Shown here piece after piece: positions 31,488 to 43,503 of a DNA stretch of 64,000 bases. The stretch lies in assembly GCA_020747015.1 (NCBI GenBank), contig JAGTJM010000058.1, positions 1-64,000 of the forward strand. Reading direction: 5' to 3'. A program made the position numbers and the translations under genes. Under the pieces are notes generated by a model. It was not told where the DNA came from and made no database searches. It saw nothing but the letters and a program-made list of their open reading frames with translations. The first letter of the stretch is position 1; each line of letters starts with the position of its first letter. Source of the stretch: Pyrenochaeta sp. MPI-SDFR-AT-0127 (Eukaryota; Ascomycota; Dothideomycetes; Pleosporales; Cucurbitariaceae).

Positions 31488-33072
31488 ATGACGGAACCAT
31501 TTCCTCCGCTGCAGGGCACGGTTCCGAGAGACAACGGCGAAAATGGCACAGCACGACGGAGAAGAAAGTCGAGCGGGCTGGGCGCAGATGTCCCAGGCGA
31601 TGTGAATGTGCCGGCGTTTGCGACGCACCGCAAAAACACGCCCCCGTTGAACAGCCCTGCGCTCACGGATGGATCGGTATGTTTATTCAGGGTCCCTCGC
31701 AGGCGAGAACAAGGCCCCGAGCTTCCTTGTACTCCTCGAGCACATGCTTACTATAGCGTAGAAGTCAGACAAGCCTGCGCGCCGCTCCAAGCGCCGAACA
31801 GTACGCCGCGGCCTCTCCAAGTTCAAGCGCGTGTGTATACGGCACACATGGCTTCTCCCCCTCATCCTCGGCCTCACAATCGTCTCGCTATACCTCGTCT
31901 ACCCATATCCTTCGAATCCGCTGTCTGCCTGCCTATTTCTCTCGTACCCGCTTGCGCCCAATGATCCGCTCATTCCTGCGTCTGTTCGAGCAGACCCCAG
32001 TGCGCCGACCCATTATGGCAAGGGCGCACGCGACTTTGCCTTTGTCGCTTTCTACATTATTGTCCTGAGCTTCACACGCGAGTTTTGCATGCAGAGGCTG
32101 ATCCGCCCGGTTGCAATTTACTGCGGTATTAAGAGCAGAGCCAAGCAGTCACGGTTCATGGAGCAGGCCTACACCGCACTCTACTTTGGTCTATACGGTC
32201 CGTTCGGCGTCTGGGTCATGTCTCGCACCCCCGTGTGGTACTTTAATACTACGGGCATGTACGAGGGCTTCCCGCACAGGACTCATGACGCGATTTTCAA
32301 GGCCTACTATCTGCTCCAAGCTAGTTACTGGGCACAACAGGCCATTGTACTGCTCCTGATGCTGGAGAAGCCGAGGAAGGATTTCAAGGAATTGGTTGCA
32401 CACCACATTATCACCGTCAGCCTGATTTGGCTGAGCTACCGGTTCCACTTCACGTACATGGGCATCGCCGTGTACATTACACACGATGTCTCTGATTTCT
32501 TCCTCGCGGTAAGTCGAGTCTTCACAACTACAACAGAATGACTACTGATCCAATTACAGACCTCCAAACTCCTCAACTACGTCGACTCCCCCATTGTTGG
32601 CCCCTACTTCTTCGTCTTCATGTGCGTTTGGGGTTATCTTCGTCACTTTATCAACCTCAAGATCCTCTACTCTATCCTCACCACTTTCAAAACCGTCGGC
32701 CCATTCGAGCTCAACTGGATTACGCAGCAGTACAAGTGCTGGATCAGTCAGTACATCACTTTTGGTCTTTTGGCGTCTTTGCAAGCAGTCAATTTGTTCT
32801 GGTGGTTCTTCATTTGCAGGATTGCCTATCGCTTTGTGCTATTTAGCACAGCGGACGACGATCGAAGCGAATATGAGCCGACTGACGAAGAGGTCGAGGA
32901 GAGAGAGAAGGAGCTGAAGGACGGCCTGAAAGAGAAGGCTAACGGTGTTGCCAACGGCGTGCAGAAGGTGCTTGCCGAAGCGCCGAGCACGCCGGAGAGG
33001 GCAACAAAGGCGGTAGAGCAGGGCACGATTGGATCGAGGGTCAAGCAACGGAAGAGCGGCGGAAAGTCGTAA
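31488..33072 (+). CDS. LAG1: Ceramide synthase (LAG1/LAC1 family, TLC domain)
   Basis: Three exons, 31488-31676, 31762-32508 and 32560-33072, all meet in phase 0 and give 482 residues. The ATG at 31488 has a good CACCATG context. The TLC domain spans residues of about 150-410 with several hydrophobic helices. It carries the Lag1 motif: KDFKELVAHHIITVSLIWLSY with His277 and His278, and YITHDVSDFF with His304 and Asp305, the residues needed for acyl-CoA-dependent ceramide synthesis. The N-terminus is basic and cytosolic, and the C-terminus is charged and acidic, then basic, ending KQRKSGGKS. The enzyme acts in the ER membrane, joining a fatty acyl group to a sphingoid base. The family assignment is strong. 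LAG1 versus LAC1 cannot be separated here. Confidence 0.93.
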
Positions 33073-33502
33073 GGGACTTGACGGTCATGATGAAATGCGT
33101 GGGTTCTGCAGTACATAGTCACCTACTTGGGTTGACGGACGTTTAGGGATGTTGCATAGGGATTTCGGTTCGACGGCCTGATGGAAGAGGCTGAGGATGT
33201 ATAGATGGACACGACACTCGCTTTTGGATAAGCCGAGACTTTCACTTCATTTTAACGACTTACCTTTTTGTAATACACCTTTTCTCCAAGAACTCTTAGT
33301 GTTCACCGGAATTTGGCGCGTAACCATTCACGCAGACCAAACGACAAAAGAAGCAAAGGCGGCTCAGCTCATCAGCCTCGTCACCCCGCGGTCAGCCTGA
33401 TGAAGAGGACCTAAATGCCTCGCCATTGCACTCAATGACTTAATTCGAGCATATCCGCTCCTCTCCAGCTGACCAATGCCCTCTCTCCATCCATAACAAG
33501 AA

Positions 33503-35907
33503 ATGGCCGACCCCCTCTCCATAATCGCAGGCATAAGCGGCATCGCCGTTGCCAGCGCCCAGCTCGCAAACTCCCTGCACACCCTCTGCGACAGGGCCAT
33601 GCACGCGCCTTCTGCTATCCGCGATCTCAGCAGCAACATGTCGCTCCTCTCCGGGATCCTGGACGCTGTTGCCGACGTCCTGGACAAGGGGAAAGGCGTG
33701 TGCAAGCCGCAGGTACTCAGCAACACGTCGTCGATCCTGAAGCGGATGAAGCGCGTGCAAAAGGAAGTGCGCAAGATTATCAAGCAGAATCGGGGCCTGC
33801 GCGCCCGGATTAGTTGGGCGTTGAACTTTGCGAAAGTCGCCGAGTTGCTGCAGCGGATTGAGGCGCTCAAGTCGGCGTTGACGCTTCTGCTGTTGACGGT
33901 GCAGTTGGCTGTTTCGCAAAAGGGGACGGAGAATGCTGCAAAGTAAGGACAAATGTTTCTACAAGTGTTCTTTGTACAGTGATTTTGATTAATTGTGATA
34001 GACGAGATCGGCTGGGTAACCTTGTTGAATGTGCGGTTAGAGAGAGTAGGGAGGCTATCGCCATGTTGAAACTGGGATATCCTATGGGTATGCATCATCC
34101 TGGTTACCCTCCTCCTGGTATGGAACTGCCCTCGGGTATGCCTCCGCCGCCATCTTCTATTCCGTATGGGCAACCGTCTCCACCTTCTAAACTGTTTGAC
34201 AATACGTTTGCGCCTTATAATCCTCTTCAGAATCCTCCGAAGTCCCCCACCGGTCGTGCATATCGCAATAATCGTTCTCCTCCATTGAATAGCTTGTCAC
34301 ATCCTTCACGTCCACCACCACCGACTTCTGCTACTGAAGTCAGCTTTTCCAGCAATAAAGCTGAAGCGACTAGTAGCGTAGGATCGCCTCTACCGTATAT
34401 CTCGCTAGATAACTCACCACCGCCTTCACCGAGTTCTTCTAGTGAAGCTAGCTATTCCAGCAATGCGTCTAAAGAGCCTAGGTACATAGATCCGTATTCA
34501 GCGCTGCGGTCTGATATGGTGCCTTCCTTGGTCCCATCATCTGCAGACTCAAACAAACCAGGAAAGAGCGCTGACAATGAGAATAAATCACCGCTACGCA
34601 AGGACAATGCTGTAGATTCACCATATCACGGGGGTATGGCGGAGTACACAGACTCTATGTATCCTCCAAGCGACAATCCGTTCTCTTTAAAGCCGTCGTA
34701 CGACGGCTTTCTGCCCAGGAGTCCGCCCAGCTTCACACAAGAAGAAACAGCTTCGTGGTTGTACCAACTGGTATTCCTGCCAACGCTAGACCCTCAGCCC
34801 AACATTTCAGACCAAAGCACACAGGCGGGAGGTGATGAAAAGTCGGCGGTCGAAGCAGGCGAAGTAATTTCGTCCCGGGGGCATAGTTCGAGGACGGTCC
34901 ATGATGGCCAGCATGCCACTGATGCGCAGATAGCAGTAGTGCCTGCACCGAATGATCTCTATGGCCTATCGGTACGCAGTACTGTTGAAGACTTACTGGG
35001 AGCATGGACGTATGTGGATCCTGGAGAGCTGTTGCTCAAACGTATCAGCACGAGCAAGAACAAGAACAAGACCAAGGTTGTCAATGACGAGATCCTTGGC
35101 GATACTTATACCTCAGAGGGATCAGCTGAGTCCGGTGAGTATCATATGGATGATTCTAGTTGGGAAGACATTGATGAGAAAAACCTTGCCGTGATATCGT
35201 CGCCATTAGACAAGCAAGTGAAATCGAATTCTCCCAGGCCGTCTAAAGGGAAGCCACCACCACAAAGTTTGGACGAGACAAAAGATCGCACTTCGGTAGA
35301 GGTGCATCGCTCACCAAGCCCGCCGCCATTACTATTGCAGCCCTCGCAAGCAAAGGAGCTTTTAGAAAGACTAGAAAAGCTAGTGGTGCAGTTTGGAGAT
35401 GACATGAAGAAGGCTGAAAAGCAAAGAACTCAGACCGAACAGTTCAGAAAGAAGGAGCAAGATGGCAAGTTCAGACGACTGGAAGAGCTTTTGATATCAC
35501 AGAAGGAGGCTTGGAAGGCCATGGAACGAAGGGATAGAAAGGCAGTCGACGAAGCTAGGGCTCGAGCTGTGGAAATGCAGAATACGATGAAAGCTGAAGA
35601 TACGTTCAAGGAGGAAAAGATTCCAGACCAAGAAAATGCTAAAGAAGCAGAGAAAGCGTCTGGCGAAAATAGCAGGGCGGTTTCTGCATCGTCAGAAACT
35701 GGAGACGTGGAGACGAAAATTGACACCGAAGCTGAGGTGCTGAAGAAGCAGCAAAGAGTGCCTAGAGGCCGGCGGCCAGATAGCGCACGAAGCGCGAGGA
35801 AACAAGTCCAAGACGGCAAAGGGTGGCGACGACTGAAGCCACAGGAGAAGAAGGCAGGAGAGGAACGAGGCCTGAGAAGCGGTAAGACTAGCTGGAGTAA
35901 TTTCTGA
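33503..35907 (+). CDS. HeLo-like N-terminal (STAND-associated) domain fused to Pro-rich and coiled-coil region
   Basis: Two exons, 33503-33942 and 34002-35907, are joined in phase 2 (59-nt intron) and give 781 residues. The open frame of exon 2 alone begins with GTG, so exon 1 is required. Residues of about 1-147 start MADPLSIIAGISGIAVASAQLA and form a helical domain like the 'fungal N-terminal domain of STAND proteins' (HeLo-like). Then comes a long low-complexity region rich in Pro, Ser and Gly (HPGYPPPGMELPSGMPPPPSS). From about residue 610 a charged coiled coil follows. No NACHT or NB-ARC ATPase, WD40, ankyrin or TPR repeats are visible. In full STAND proteins the HeLo-like domain is thought to be a membrane-active cell-death effector. 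Here it is a stand-alone version, and its role is open. Confidence 0.75.
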
Positions 35908-37154
35908 CTGGTTACAACAGTCGTAGCAATCGTAGAGCGTGCAGACTTGGTTTCCCCATCGTGCCGACGATGCTTACACTCGCTTCCTCAAACTGGAAAT
36001 ATAGCGCTGTGGCTTGGATTCAATTGGGAACGGGTGCTCTCCCGGTGGGCGGGCGCTTGACCGTGGAGAGCAGATTGTTGAGGACGCCTGGCGCAGTGTT
36101 CCCCATGGGGCAAAGCTTAAGTTGGAGCTGCTCAACGCGAGGCTGATCCGGGCAGACGGCATTCTAGTTCACGATCCGATATTGGGCCCGTTCATAACGT
36201 GCCATATTGGTGAAGAAGTGACGAGGATACTAATCTAGGCGTTGAGTACTAATACCCCGTGACCCGTCAGCCAACGAAGCACCAGCAACACTCGTGGGAT
36301 GACCAAACTCGCGTCATCCATCTTCCATCTTCCATCAGTTCAACAGGTCATACGACTGCGTGTACAAAACCCAATACTACCATGTGTCCAGATTGGGGCA
36401 TCCCGAAAAGTCCCAGACGTGTTGAGAGGGCGGACAGGGCCTGGAGGTGGCGAAGAAGGAGTAGATTTTCGTAGAAGAGTCTAGGGCCGGACATGGTCCG
36501 CAAGCGTGTCCGTCACGTCAGGCGGAGCCCTGCGGCTCAATGGAAATGCAGGTCCCCCTGCCCCTAGTCCGCCTGTCAGACACCGAAGAGCCTCACAATA
36601 TTCGCAGTATGAGAGAAACAGCTATTTTGTGGGAGACAAAAAAAGTGACAAATTTTGGTCAAGAACTCAAGACAAGGCCATCAAACCCCCTCCACCCCAA
36701 TCTTCCCCACATTTTCGGCAGTGTAGGCTCATTTTAGGGACACGGGCAGATCCAACATGGCCAAGGTGTGTGACTTCGGGGATTGATATCCCTGCACGGA
36801 TCATTCACCGCCCCCCCTGAAAATTTCTCACTCTCCCTTTTCTTTTTCTTTCCCTTTTTTGCCATTGACCCACGCGGGATCCACAATTCTGTTATAAAAA
36901 GAGTCGTCGCAACCGTGTCCGTGTCCGAATTTCCCTTTCCCCGCAATTCAACTCCTGTCGCTCTACCTTTCGTGTCCTACTACACACCAAAAAAAAACGT
37001 TGCGCTTCTCCCCGTCGCTTTCGAAAAATCTCAGTCGTTCGTCATACGTGTCGTGTTTAGACGTCTTCTTCAGTCAGACCACCGTGTTTACTACTCAAAC
37101 CTCCAAAGTCGCCAACTGTCAACTGTCAACCTCACAACAACACACACCTCAACC
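35908..37154. other. Intergenic region with CT-rich leader
   Basis: No gene is supported between 35908 and about 36800. From about 36820 the sequence turns pyrimidine-rich with a TATA-like box, which is the promoter and 5' leader of the small mitochondrial gene that follows. Confidence 0.55.
36893..36899 (+). promoter_or_regulatory. TATA-like box of the small mitochondrial-protein gene
   Basis: TATAAAA lies about 255 bp before the ATG at 37155. A CT-rich leader follows it, as in highly expressed fungal genes. This is a positional inference. Confidence 0.4.
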
Positions 37155-37495
37155 ATGTTCGCTCGCATCGCCACCCGTGTCCCCATAACCGCTGCCTTTG
37201 CCGGCAAGCGCGCCGCTCCCGCTGCTTTCCGCTCCAACTCATCGAGCTCCACGAGCCACGCCGCGCGCGTTATCGAGATGGCCGCCCAGGCCGAGCGACC
37301 AAGTACGTAGAAGCCCATTGCTTTACTCGTCAGACTGTTTTCCATTTCCGCACAGCATGCTAACGATCACCAGACGCTGCTGAAGCCGCTGTGCCCGTCA
37401 TGTGGGCCGTCTGCGGTGTCCTGACCTACACGGCGTGGAACCGCATGAGCGAGCGCACTGCCGGCGCAAATGTGGAGAAGCTCCTCATCGTCTAA
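37155..37495 (+). CDS. Small mitochondrial membrane protein, unidentified
   Basis: Exon 1 (37155-37302) and exon 2 (37374-37495) are joined in phase 1 across a 71-nt intron that contains TGCTAAC before its CAG end. They give 89 residues. The N-terminus (MFARIATRVPITAAFAGKRA) is basic and without acidic residues, a classic mitochondrial presequence. The second exon contains a hydrophobic stretch (AVPVMWAVCGVLTYTAW) that can span a membrane, then NRMSERTAGANVEKLLIV. Size and layout are like small accessory subunits of respiratory complexes or ATP synthase, but I do not recognise the family. The strong promoter context suggests high expression. The coding model itself is well supported by the phase and the branch site. 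Confidence 0.7.
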
Positions 37496-38175
37496 ATGCA
37501 TCGATACCCAATATTTGTTCCTTTTTCGAGCGTTGCGGCGCAAGTCTGTCCCTTCCGACATCCCTTTCGACGGTACCGCTGCATAGCGTGGGATAGACGT
37601 AGACACACTTTTCTTCTCTCCAGTTGGAGCGGCATAAGCGACTCGTGCATGCATTTTTATGGCTTGCGGGTAGATTCTCGTTTCTTTTGTTCGGGGTAAT
37701 GGGGCATCTTATCTTTGGCACATGGATGGGTTTGGGACTCTGCTTGAGTCGGGATAATGGCTACGGCCAGGGGCTTTGGGATTCTTGGTCCATGACTATA
37801 CGGCGTTCAAAACATTCAATGCAATGCATCGACGATTTCGACGGGTCTTGATACCCGCATCGTCTTCCTACACCTCTTCCTGTTCGCTTTCGTTCCTTGA
37901 CGTGACCACCTAGCAACGAACAGTTACTCGTTGACGAGGTTGTGAGCCCCTGTAAATTCCTGCTCTGTAACTTTGAGAGATTTCCATGTGACTGAATGTT
38001 ATTATAATTACCCGCTCTCGCGTCGAGATTGAATACGCTACGCCATGTAAATGCTATGCGATCCTGTACACTGCGCCAAATTCCATACACCCAAGACCGT
38101 TCTTCCAGGCCGTTACAATATCGTACACAAATATATACACCAGAAGATAACAAACCAACTCAAACATACCCATAT

Positions 38176-41100
38176 CTATACTCTTGCGGTCCTCGGTGCC
38201 GTACTTCTCGGGTGAATATGGTGCTGATGCCACAAGCCGGCATTTGGCTTCCCCGCTCCAGATTTGGTGCCAGTATTCCCTGCACGCTTATATACTTCTC
38301 CCCATAGATTGTCTACTGGGAACAGTTGTGCCATTTGCTGATAGTGCAAAATATTCTGCGAAATCTCTTCTTCCTCGTTCTCCACCTCTTCAGTTGCCGA
38401 TGATGCCTTGGAGCGTCGTGTAGAAGGGGCCCTTGGACCACGTAATGGCTTCAAAATATCTCGCAGCTCCTTGTCGTCAGAGGAGATCTGCGCCTTTAGG
38501 TATGCAAGAGATGCCGTCGAGGTCAGGTCGGAGCCTCCGAGTGTGGCCATTATAGGCGTGCGGGGTGTATACGAAACGGCGTACTGCTCTGGCGTCGGTG
38601 GCTCGACTGGAACCACAGCAGGATCGAGACGTGCAATACCGCCCTTTTCCAGAAGATTGACAATGTCGAGACTCTCTCCGTGTGGGATCGCCTCTTTGTT
38701 GCTCGGTGTTATACAGTCCATGTCCACCTCTTTCCGCAGAACGTGGTCAATGTCTATGGCCGAAAAGTACGCGCAGGATTGCGGCAACTCGTTGATGCCC
38801 ATCTGCTGAGAGAACATGGCTCGAGTCCAGACATTGGCTACTTGAAGCGCCATTGCCGCTCGGTACTTGTCCTCTTCTTTGACCAAATATCGAATCTCGT
38901 CATGCACAGTAATGGCCAACCGCGCATCAAGGTTGAAGCGACGAGTCAAGTAGTCCATGGATACAGTAAGAAGATGCAGATAGTCGACACCAGACGACTG
39001 GATCGCCCAATTGATCCGGGATGTCATGAAGCCACCTCGAGTGAGATAGCGTCGCTGTAGCGCTTCGGTGATGGCAGCTCCCAGCACCGGCGTTCTGGGG
39101 CGTTCTTGCTCGGCAAAATCTTCCAGCTTGTTGAAGACGAAAGACTCGGTGCCACCTCTCCAGAACGGCCGTTCGTGTAACTGTTTCCGTGTCGTCTTCT
39201 TGCCTTTGGTGTTCTGATATAAGTCGTTCGCCGTCTTCGATGTTTGGGCGTCTGTCAAGGAAGGATTGAACTGCCGTAGTAGGGTCGATGCAAATTTGAG
39301 TCCTGCCCCATAGATGCGGCCGTAATTGAACACTTTGGCGTCGTTCCTTGAGATACCCAGAATGCCCGCTGTCCGCGAATGCAAGTCTGTCCCAGCTGCC
39401 TTTGTACCTTCGAGAGTCATGAAGCCGACGGCATTGCCACCGTGAAGCTTGAAGGTCGCATCCCCGATCAAGCTGGCAATCCACAGCTCCTGTGAATCGA
39501 CATCTGCTCCAACAAAGCAGTACCCCTTTGGTGCGCGAACCATTGATTTAAGCTCAGAGCCAACACGATTCTTCTTGGCATTGCTGGCCGTGAGCCACGT
39601 GTTTTCGACTGACCGCCGAGTGATGGTGCCCATGGGTATGATTTGAGGCAGGATGAAGCCTACCTTCTTCCCTCGTCCTTTGCCTGACGCTGATGCAAGC
39701 TTTGGTGCGTCTGGGACTTCGTTGTTGTATACCACTATCTGTGATTTGATCCTGTCTCTTGCGCTGATCCAGTACGAGCACGATGCATTCATCTCCAAAG
39801 CTTCCTTGGCATATGTATAGTCTGATGTCAGTTTCCCCTTCTCAAAGTACTGGAGATAGCCTTTTGCGAGCGGGTTTGCGCATCGTGCAAGTGGCCCGTC
39901 TTTGTGCGGAATCTTGTAGTAGAGGTTGCTTGTATCGTCGCGCAGCTTCAGATTTTCTTCCTCCGACAGGTCCAGCGCTGTGATGCCCTTGTCGCTGTAC
40001 GCGGATATCTCTTCTGTTGGGACTTGGTAAGTCCAGCCATGCCTGTCTGACCACACTAGTGGATGCCCATCCCAGGCCAACTTAAGCAGAATAGGTGTGA
40101 TTCGTGTTCGCACAGTAAGGTTCATTGGGGCATCGTTCTTGGCGAACAAGTCCTTGTACCACTTTGGCATGCCGGGCTTCTTTTGCCTTGCTGCTGGCCT
40201 TGGTGGATCATTCTTCTTTTTCCCCTTGACCATCTTGATTTCCTGGCCAGACCAGTCCAACTGGCTTAGCCATGGGTCATTGTTGTACACCTCGGGCTGA
40301 TCTTTGACCTCGAGAGCCTTTTCTGCAAGAGCAACAAGCCGTTCTCGTACAGCATCCTCGAGCTGATGATATGTGGCTTCGGCATTGTTCAGGTAGGCGT
40401 CCCATGTCTCGTTGACGGGTAGGATTTCAGCGGCCAGGAACCGGAGCGCAGCAAAACTGACGGGGTGCGGGCATGTCTCGATGAACAGTGGAAAGACCTT
40501 TTGGTAGACGCGGTGGGTGATCTCGACGTCTGCGGCACAGTAGTCCAACAGCTCGTCCAGCTTCTCGCAAATGCCTGCTCGGTCCAGCTCGCCAAAGTAC
40601 TCGCGGCGCGCCTTGTCAATGGTTATGTTGCAGTGAAACTTGGCCACGTCTCGCAGCGAATTGATGGCGCTTCTCCCGATCCACAGCTCCTCCTCCTCTT
40701 CTGGTATTGCACCTGAGTTGAGCAACTGCGAGAGATCTGCATTCTCCTCTGAAGTGGCAATCTTGTCTCTGAGTTCGCGACTCTTTTTGTGCTTCATCCA
40801 GGATGGCCGTTGCCGTGAGCACATTCCGTTTGATGCGACATGTAACGACATGGTATCGATGAATGAGTTCTTCGACTGCTGGATGTTGTATTCCTCTGCT
40901 ATTCGCGCCCTGTCGTATCCGATATTGTGTCCAACTACTATGCGGGTTATTGATATGTCTCCTAGCGGGATCAAGTGGCGGTCCGACTTCGACTCTCCAA
41001 GTAACCACGGCGACAACCAGGCATACCAGGCTGTTGGGCTGACTGCGCATGCCATGCACGCAAACGACGTCTCTTTCCACATGACTTCCGTGTCAAAGGT

Positions 41101-41709
41101 CAGCATGGTCTCGTTTGGCGCATCCACGGCCTCTGTCGTTCCATCGCTGTTGTACTTTGTCCACCCACTCTGCCTGACCCACTTCCTTGGCTTTGGTGGA
41201 GGATTCGCCCACGCCAGCTTCTTCGCCATGCTCAGGTGGGGTTCTGCGGCATCCATACCAAGCTTGTAGAAGTGTTCGTCCAGAGTGGCACCCTGCAGTT
41301 CAGGCAGGTCGAACCCCACGGGCGGGGTTGAGTCCTGGTTCTTGCCGAAGAGATCATGGCGGGTGAGGTGGTCCTGGGAGAGAGCGACGAGCTCGGGCGG
41401 CGCTGAGGTGCTTACGCCAGGGAAGACTTGCGAGTGGACATGGCTGGAGAGCTGCTGGACGCCAATCTCGTTGAAGCGGGCGTCTGAGGATACTGCATAC
41501 AATCAACACGTGCTCATGCCTTCGCCATAGCAACGGCGCATACTGTTCAGGCTCTTCTTTCCCTCCAAACTACCGTCTCCGCGCGCCTTGGCCGATGAGA
41601 CTGTGGCGAGACATTGTCGCGATGCGCTGGGAAAGGAGAGCTGCGGGGCGATGGGCCGTGGCCGGTGAACAAGATTCGCGGCAAACGCTCGACATGGACT
41701 GCAGCGCAT
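38176..41709 (-). CDS. MIP1: Mitochondrial DNA polymerase gamma
   Basis: Exon 1 (41709-41544) and exon 2 (41492-38176) are joined in phase 1 across a 51-nt intron, giving about 1160 residues. The long open frame of exon 2 begins with TTG, so exon 1 is needed. It supplies a mitochondrial targeting sequence (MRCSPCRAFAANLVHRPRP). An alternative donor at GGTAGT would shorten exon 1. The 3'-5' exonuclease motifs are visible: LTFDTEV (Exo I), GHNIGYDRARI (Exo II) and YCAADVEITHRVY (Exo III). The polymerase motifs are A (VGADVDSQELWIASL), B (RNDAKVFNYGRIYGAG) and C (AITVHDEIRYLV, with the catalytic HDE). The length and order match fungal Mip1. It replicates and repairs mtDNA in the matrix. All catalytic residues I can identify are present. 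The gene is divergent from the SLX8-like gene. Confidence 0.93.
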
Positions 41710-42067
41710 GGTCGCGTGGAAGAGCGATGCGTCACTGCATTCCGTCGGGTAGTAGCTAAGTCAAGATGGAGATTGCTGTTGTCGTCATGGAATGCCCGCC
41801 TGGCCTGGCCCGAATGTCTTGCGGGGCCTTGGCAAGCCCGACGCGATGCTGGCGACCTGCAGCCCTATCCGCCGCCTGTCTGGCCGTGGCACTCTGCCCG
41901 AGCCCATGGGCGATCCGCGGGCTGTTGAGCCGCCCGTGGAGGCTGTAACACCATGCCCAGACGTCTGCTGAGCGCGGTATGATTGTGCTGGTGAAGTTGG
42001 CCTCTTGTTGCTCTCGCTGCAGTTTGCTCTTGACCTGCACTTGCCGGCCACGCACTTGCTTGCCACA
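41710..42067. promoter_or_regulatory. Shared divergent promoter, MIP1 / SLX8-like
   Basis: A 358-bp interval lies between divergent start codons and must serve both genes. It is GC-rich and no clear TATA box is seen. Short frames within it on both strands are unsupported. Confidence 0.5.
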
Positions 42068-43040
42068 ATGTCTTTGCCAGACTATTCTGTCCATGTCGGC
42101 GACTCGAACCCACAACCCCCTCACCCTCACACCTCTGCCGCCCCCAATGCGCAGTCGCCCTTGACAGGCTACGACCCAGACTTCCTTAACCAGCGTCTGC
42201 CTCCCTTTCTTCCGGCCTCACCGAGCCGCGAGGATTCGCCCTATCCCGTCGCCGGGCTGCACTTTGACGAAGCATATCACCCCTCACCCTCGCCGCCGCT
42301 CGCCAACTTCCTCGACAACATCCTCAACCCAGCCGGTCTTGACCACAACAGATACTCGCCTTTTCCCCCTCCGACTTGGGTAATCTCCAACACTATGCCA
42401 CCCACGACTCGCGCCCACCCGCAAAGCGCCCAGCGACCTGCTCGCCTGCCCAACGGCTACGTCGACCTGACAGCGACGCCAGACTCGCCGCCGCAGCGAC
42501 GAAAGAGGGAGGCAACCACACCAGGGCCATCAGCAAAGCGACAGAAGCGAGACAAGGCCTCGGAGTCAAACAAAGAAACCGCAGAGCCACCCAAGGTCGA
42601 GGAGGTCGACTTGACAGATGACAAAGAGCCGGTGCAAGAGATACTACAGAAGCAACGAGAAGATGCTGTCAAGTCACAAACGAAGCCGGAAGAAGCCCCA
42701 ACTACGTTCAACAATATTACCTGCGTTATTTGTATGGATAGTCCCACTGACCTCACGGCCACAACATGTGGTAAGTTCATGTCACACCCTATGGCGTGAC
42801 CATGTGTTCATAAGTACAGGTCACCTCTTCTGCCACACTTGCCTCATGGAAGCCTTGATAGCCGGCGAGAACCGTGCAGGCCCCGGCGAGCCAAAACGAT
42901 CACAATGCCCCGTTTGTCGAAAGAACATCAACCGCTTCAAGTCCTCGGACACCATAACTCTTTCGTTGATGAAGGGTATAGCAACGCAGCCACGGAAAAA
43001 GGTCGTCTCAACACCTGCTTCTGCTGCTTCAAAGGTATAG
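42068..43040 (+). CDS. RING E3 ligase, candidate SUMO-targeted ubiquitin ligase (SLX8-like)
   Basis: Exon 1 (42068-42770) and exon 2 (42820-43040) are joined in phase 1 across a 49-nt intron and give 307 residues. The open frame starts upstream at TTG, so the ATG at 42068 is the start. The C-terminal RING is C3HC4: Cys219, Cys222, Cys234, His236, Cys239, Cys242, Cys264 and Cys267. The first 200 residues look disordered and Pro/Ser-rich. They contain two VDLT segments (YVDLT at 131-135 and VDLTDD at 180-185) that fit SUMO-interacting motifs. Basic stretches PQRRKR and AKRQKR are likely nuclear localisation signals. A small nuclear RING protein with SIMs is the hallmark of Slx8/Rfp-type SUMO-targeted ubiquitin ligases, which act in genome stability. 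The SLX8 identity is inference. Confidence 0.78.
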
Positions 43041-43434
43041 TCACATGTACTTGGATTTAACGCTCGATTGCACTTTTCACTGTACGATATCCGGACTCCC
43101 TGCTGAAGCATGGCCCAGATCATCACGGTCAAGCCACGAACCACAGGAAGGATGACGAGCCGGCGGAGTTGACTTGTTGATGATAGTCACAAACTTATAT
43201 GATTGAACAATTTATGGACAACTGTAGGACAAGACGAGGTTTGAATTGTCAAGACGACAGAAAGAGGAGACAAAGCATGGATAGGCACAGGCGTTTGATA
43301 GCATTTACGATACCCACGTACATTATTGAATTATTGGCATGTCACGGTTGGCGTTGTACGGATTGTACCTGCATTAGCGCCATCATAATGACGTCTTTCA
43401 GTAGCTGGAGAACGTGAAAAGAGCAGAAAAGCCA

Positions 43435-43442
43435 TATATATA
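43435..43442 (+). promoter_or_regulatory. TATA box of the lactate dehydrogenase gene
   Basis: TATATATA stands 62 bp before the ATG at 43504. A short CA- and CT-rich leader follows. This is a typical TATA position for a regulated fungal gene. Confidence 0.55.
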
Positions 43443-43503
43443 CAATCTCAGCAATCTTTACAAGTTCTATACTTCTTACTACCAACACTATTTATAGCCC
43501 ACC

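Noticed and set aside
38927..41269. Several open frames of 60-209 codons within MIP1 on both strands
   Set aside because: MIP1 is fully supported by exonuclease and polymerase motifs, so the others are shadows.
41544..41570. Earlier GGTAGT donor for MIP1 exon 1
   Set aside because: It is possible, but the GTATGC donor is stronger and gives a usual 51-nt intron; the alternative is mentioned in the feature.
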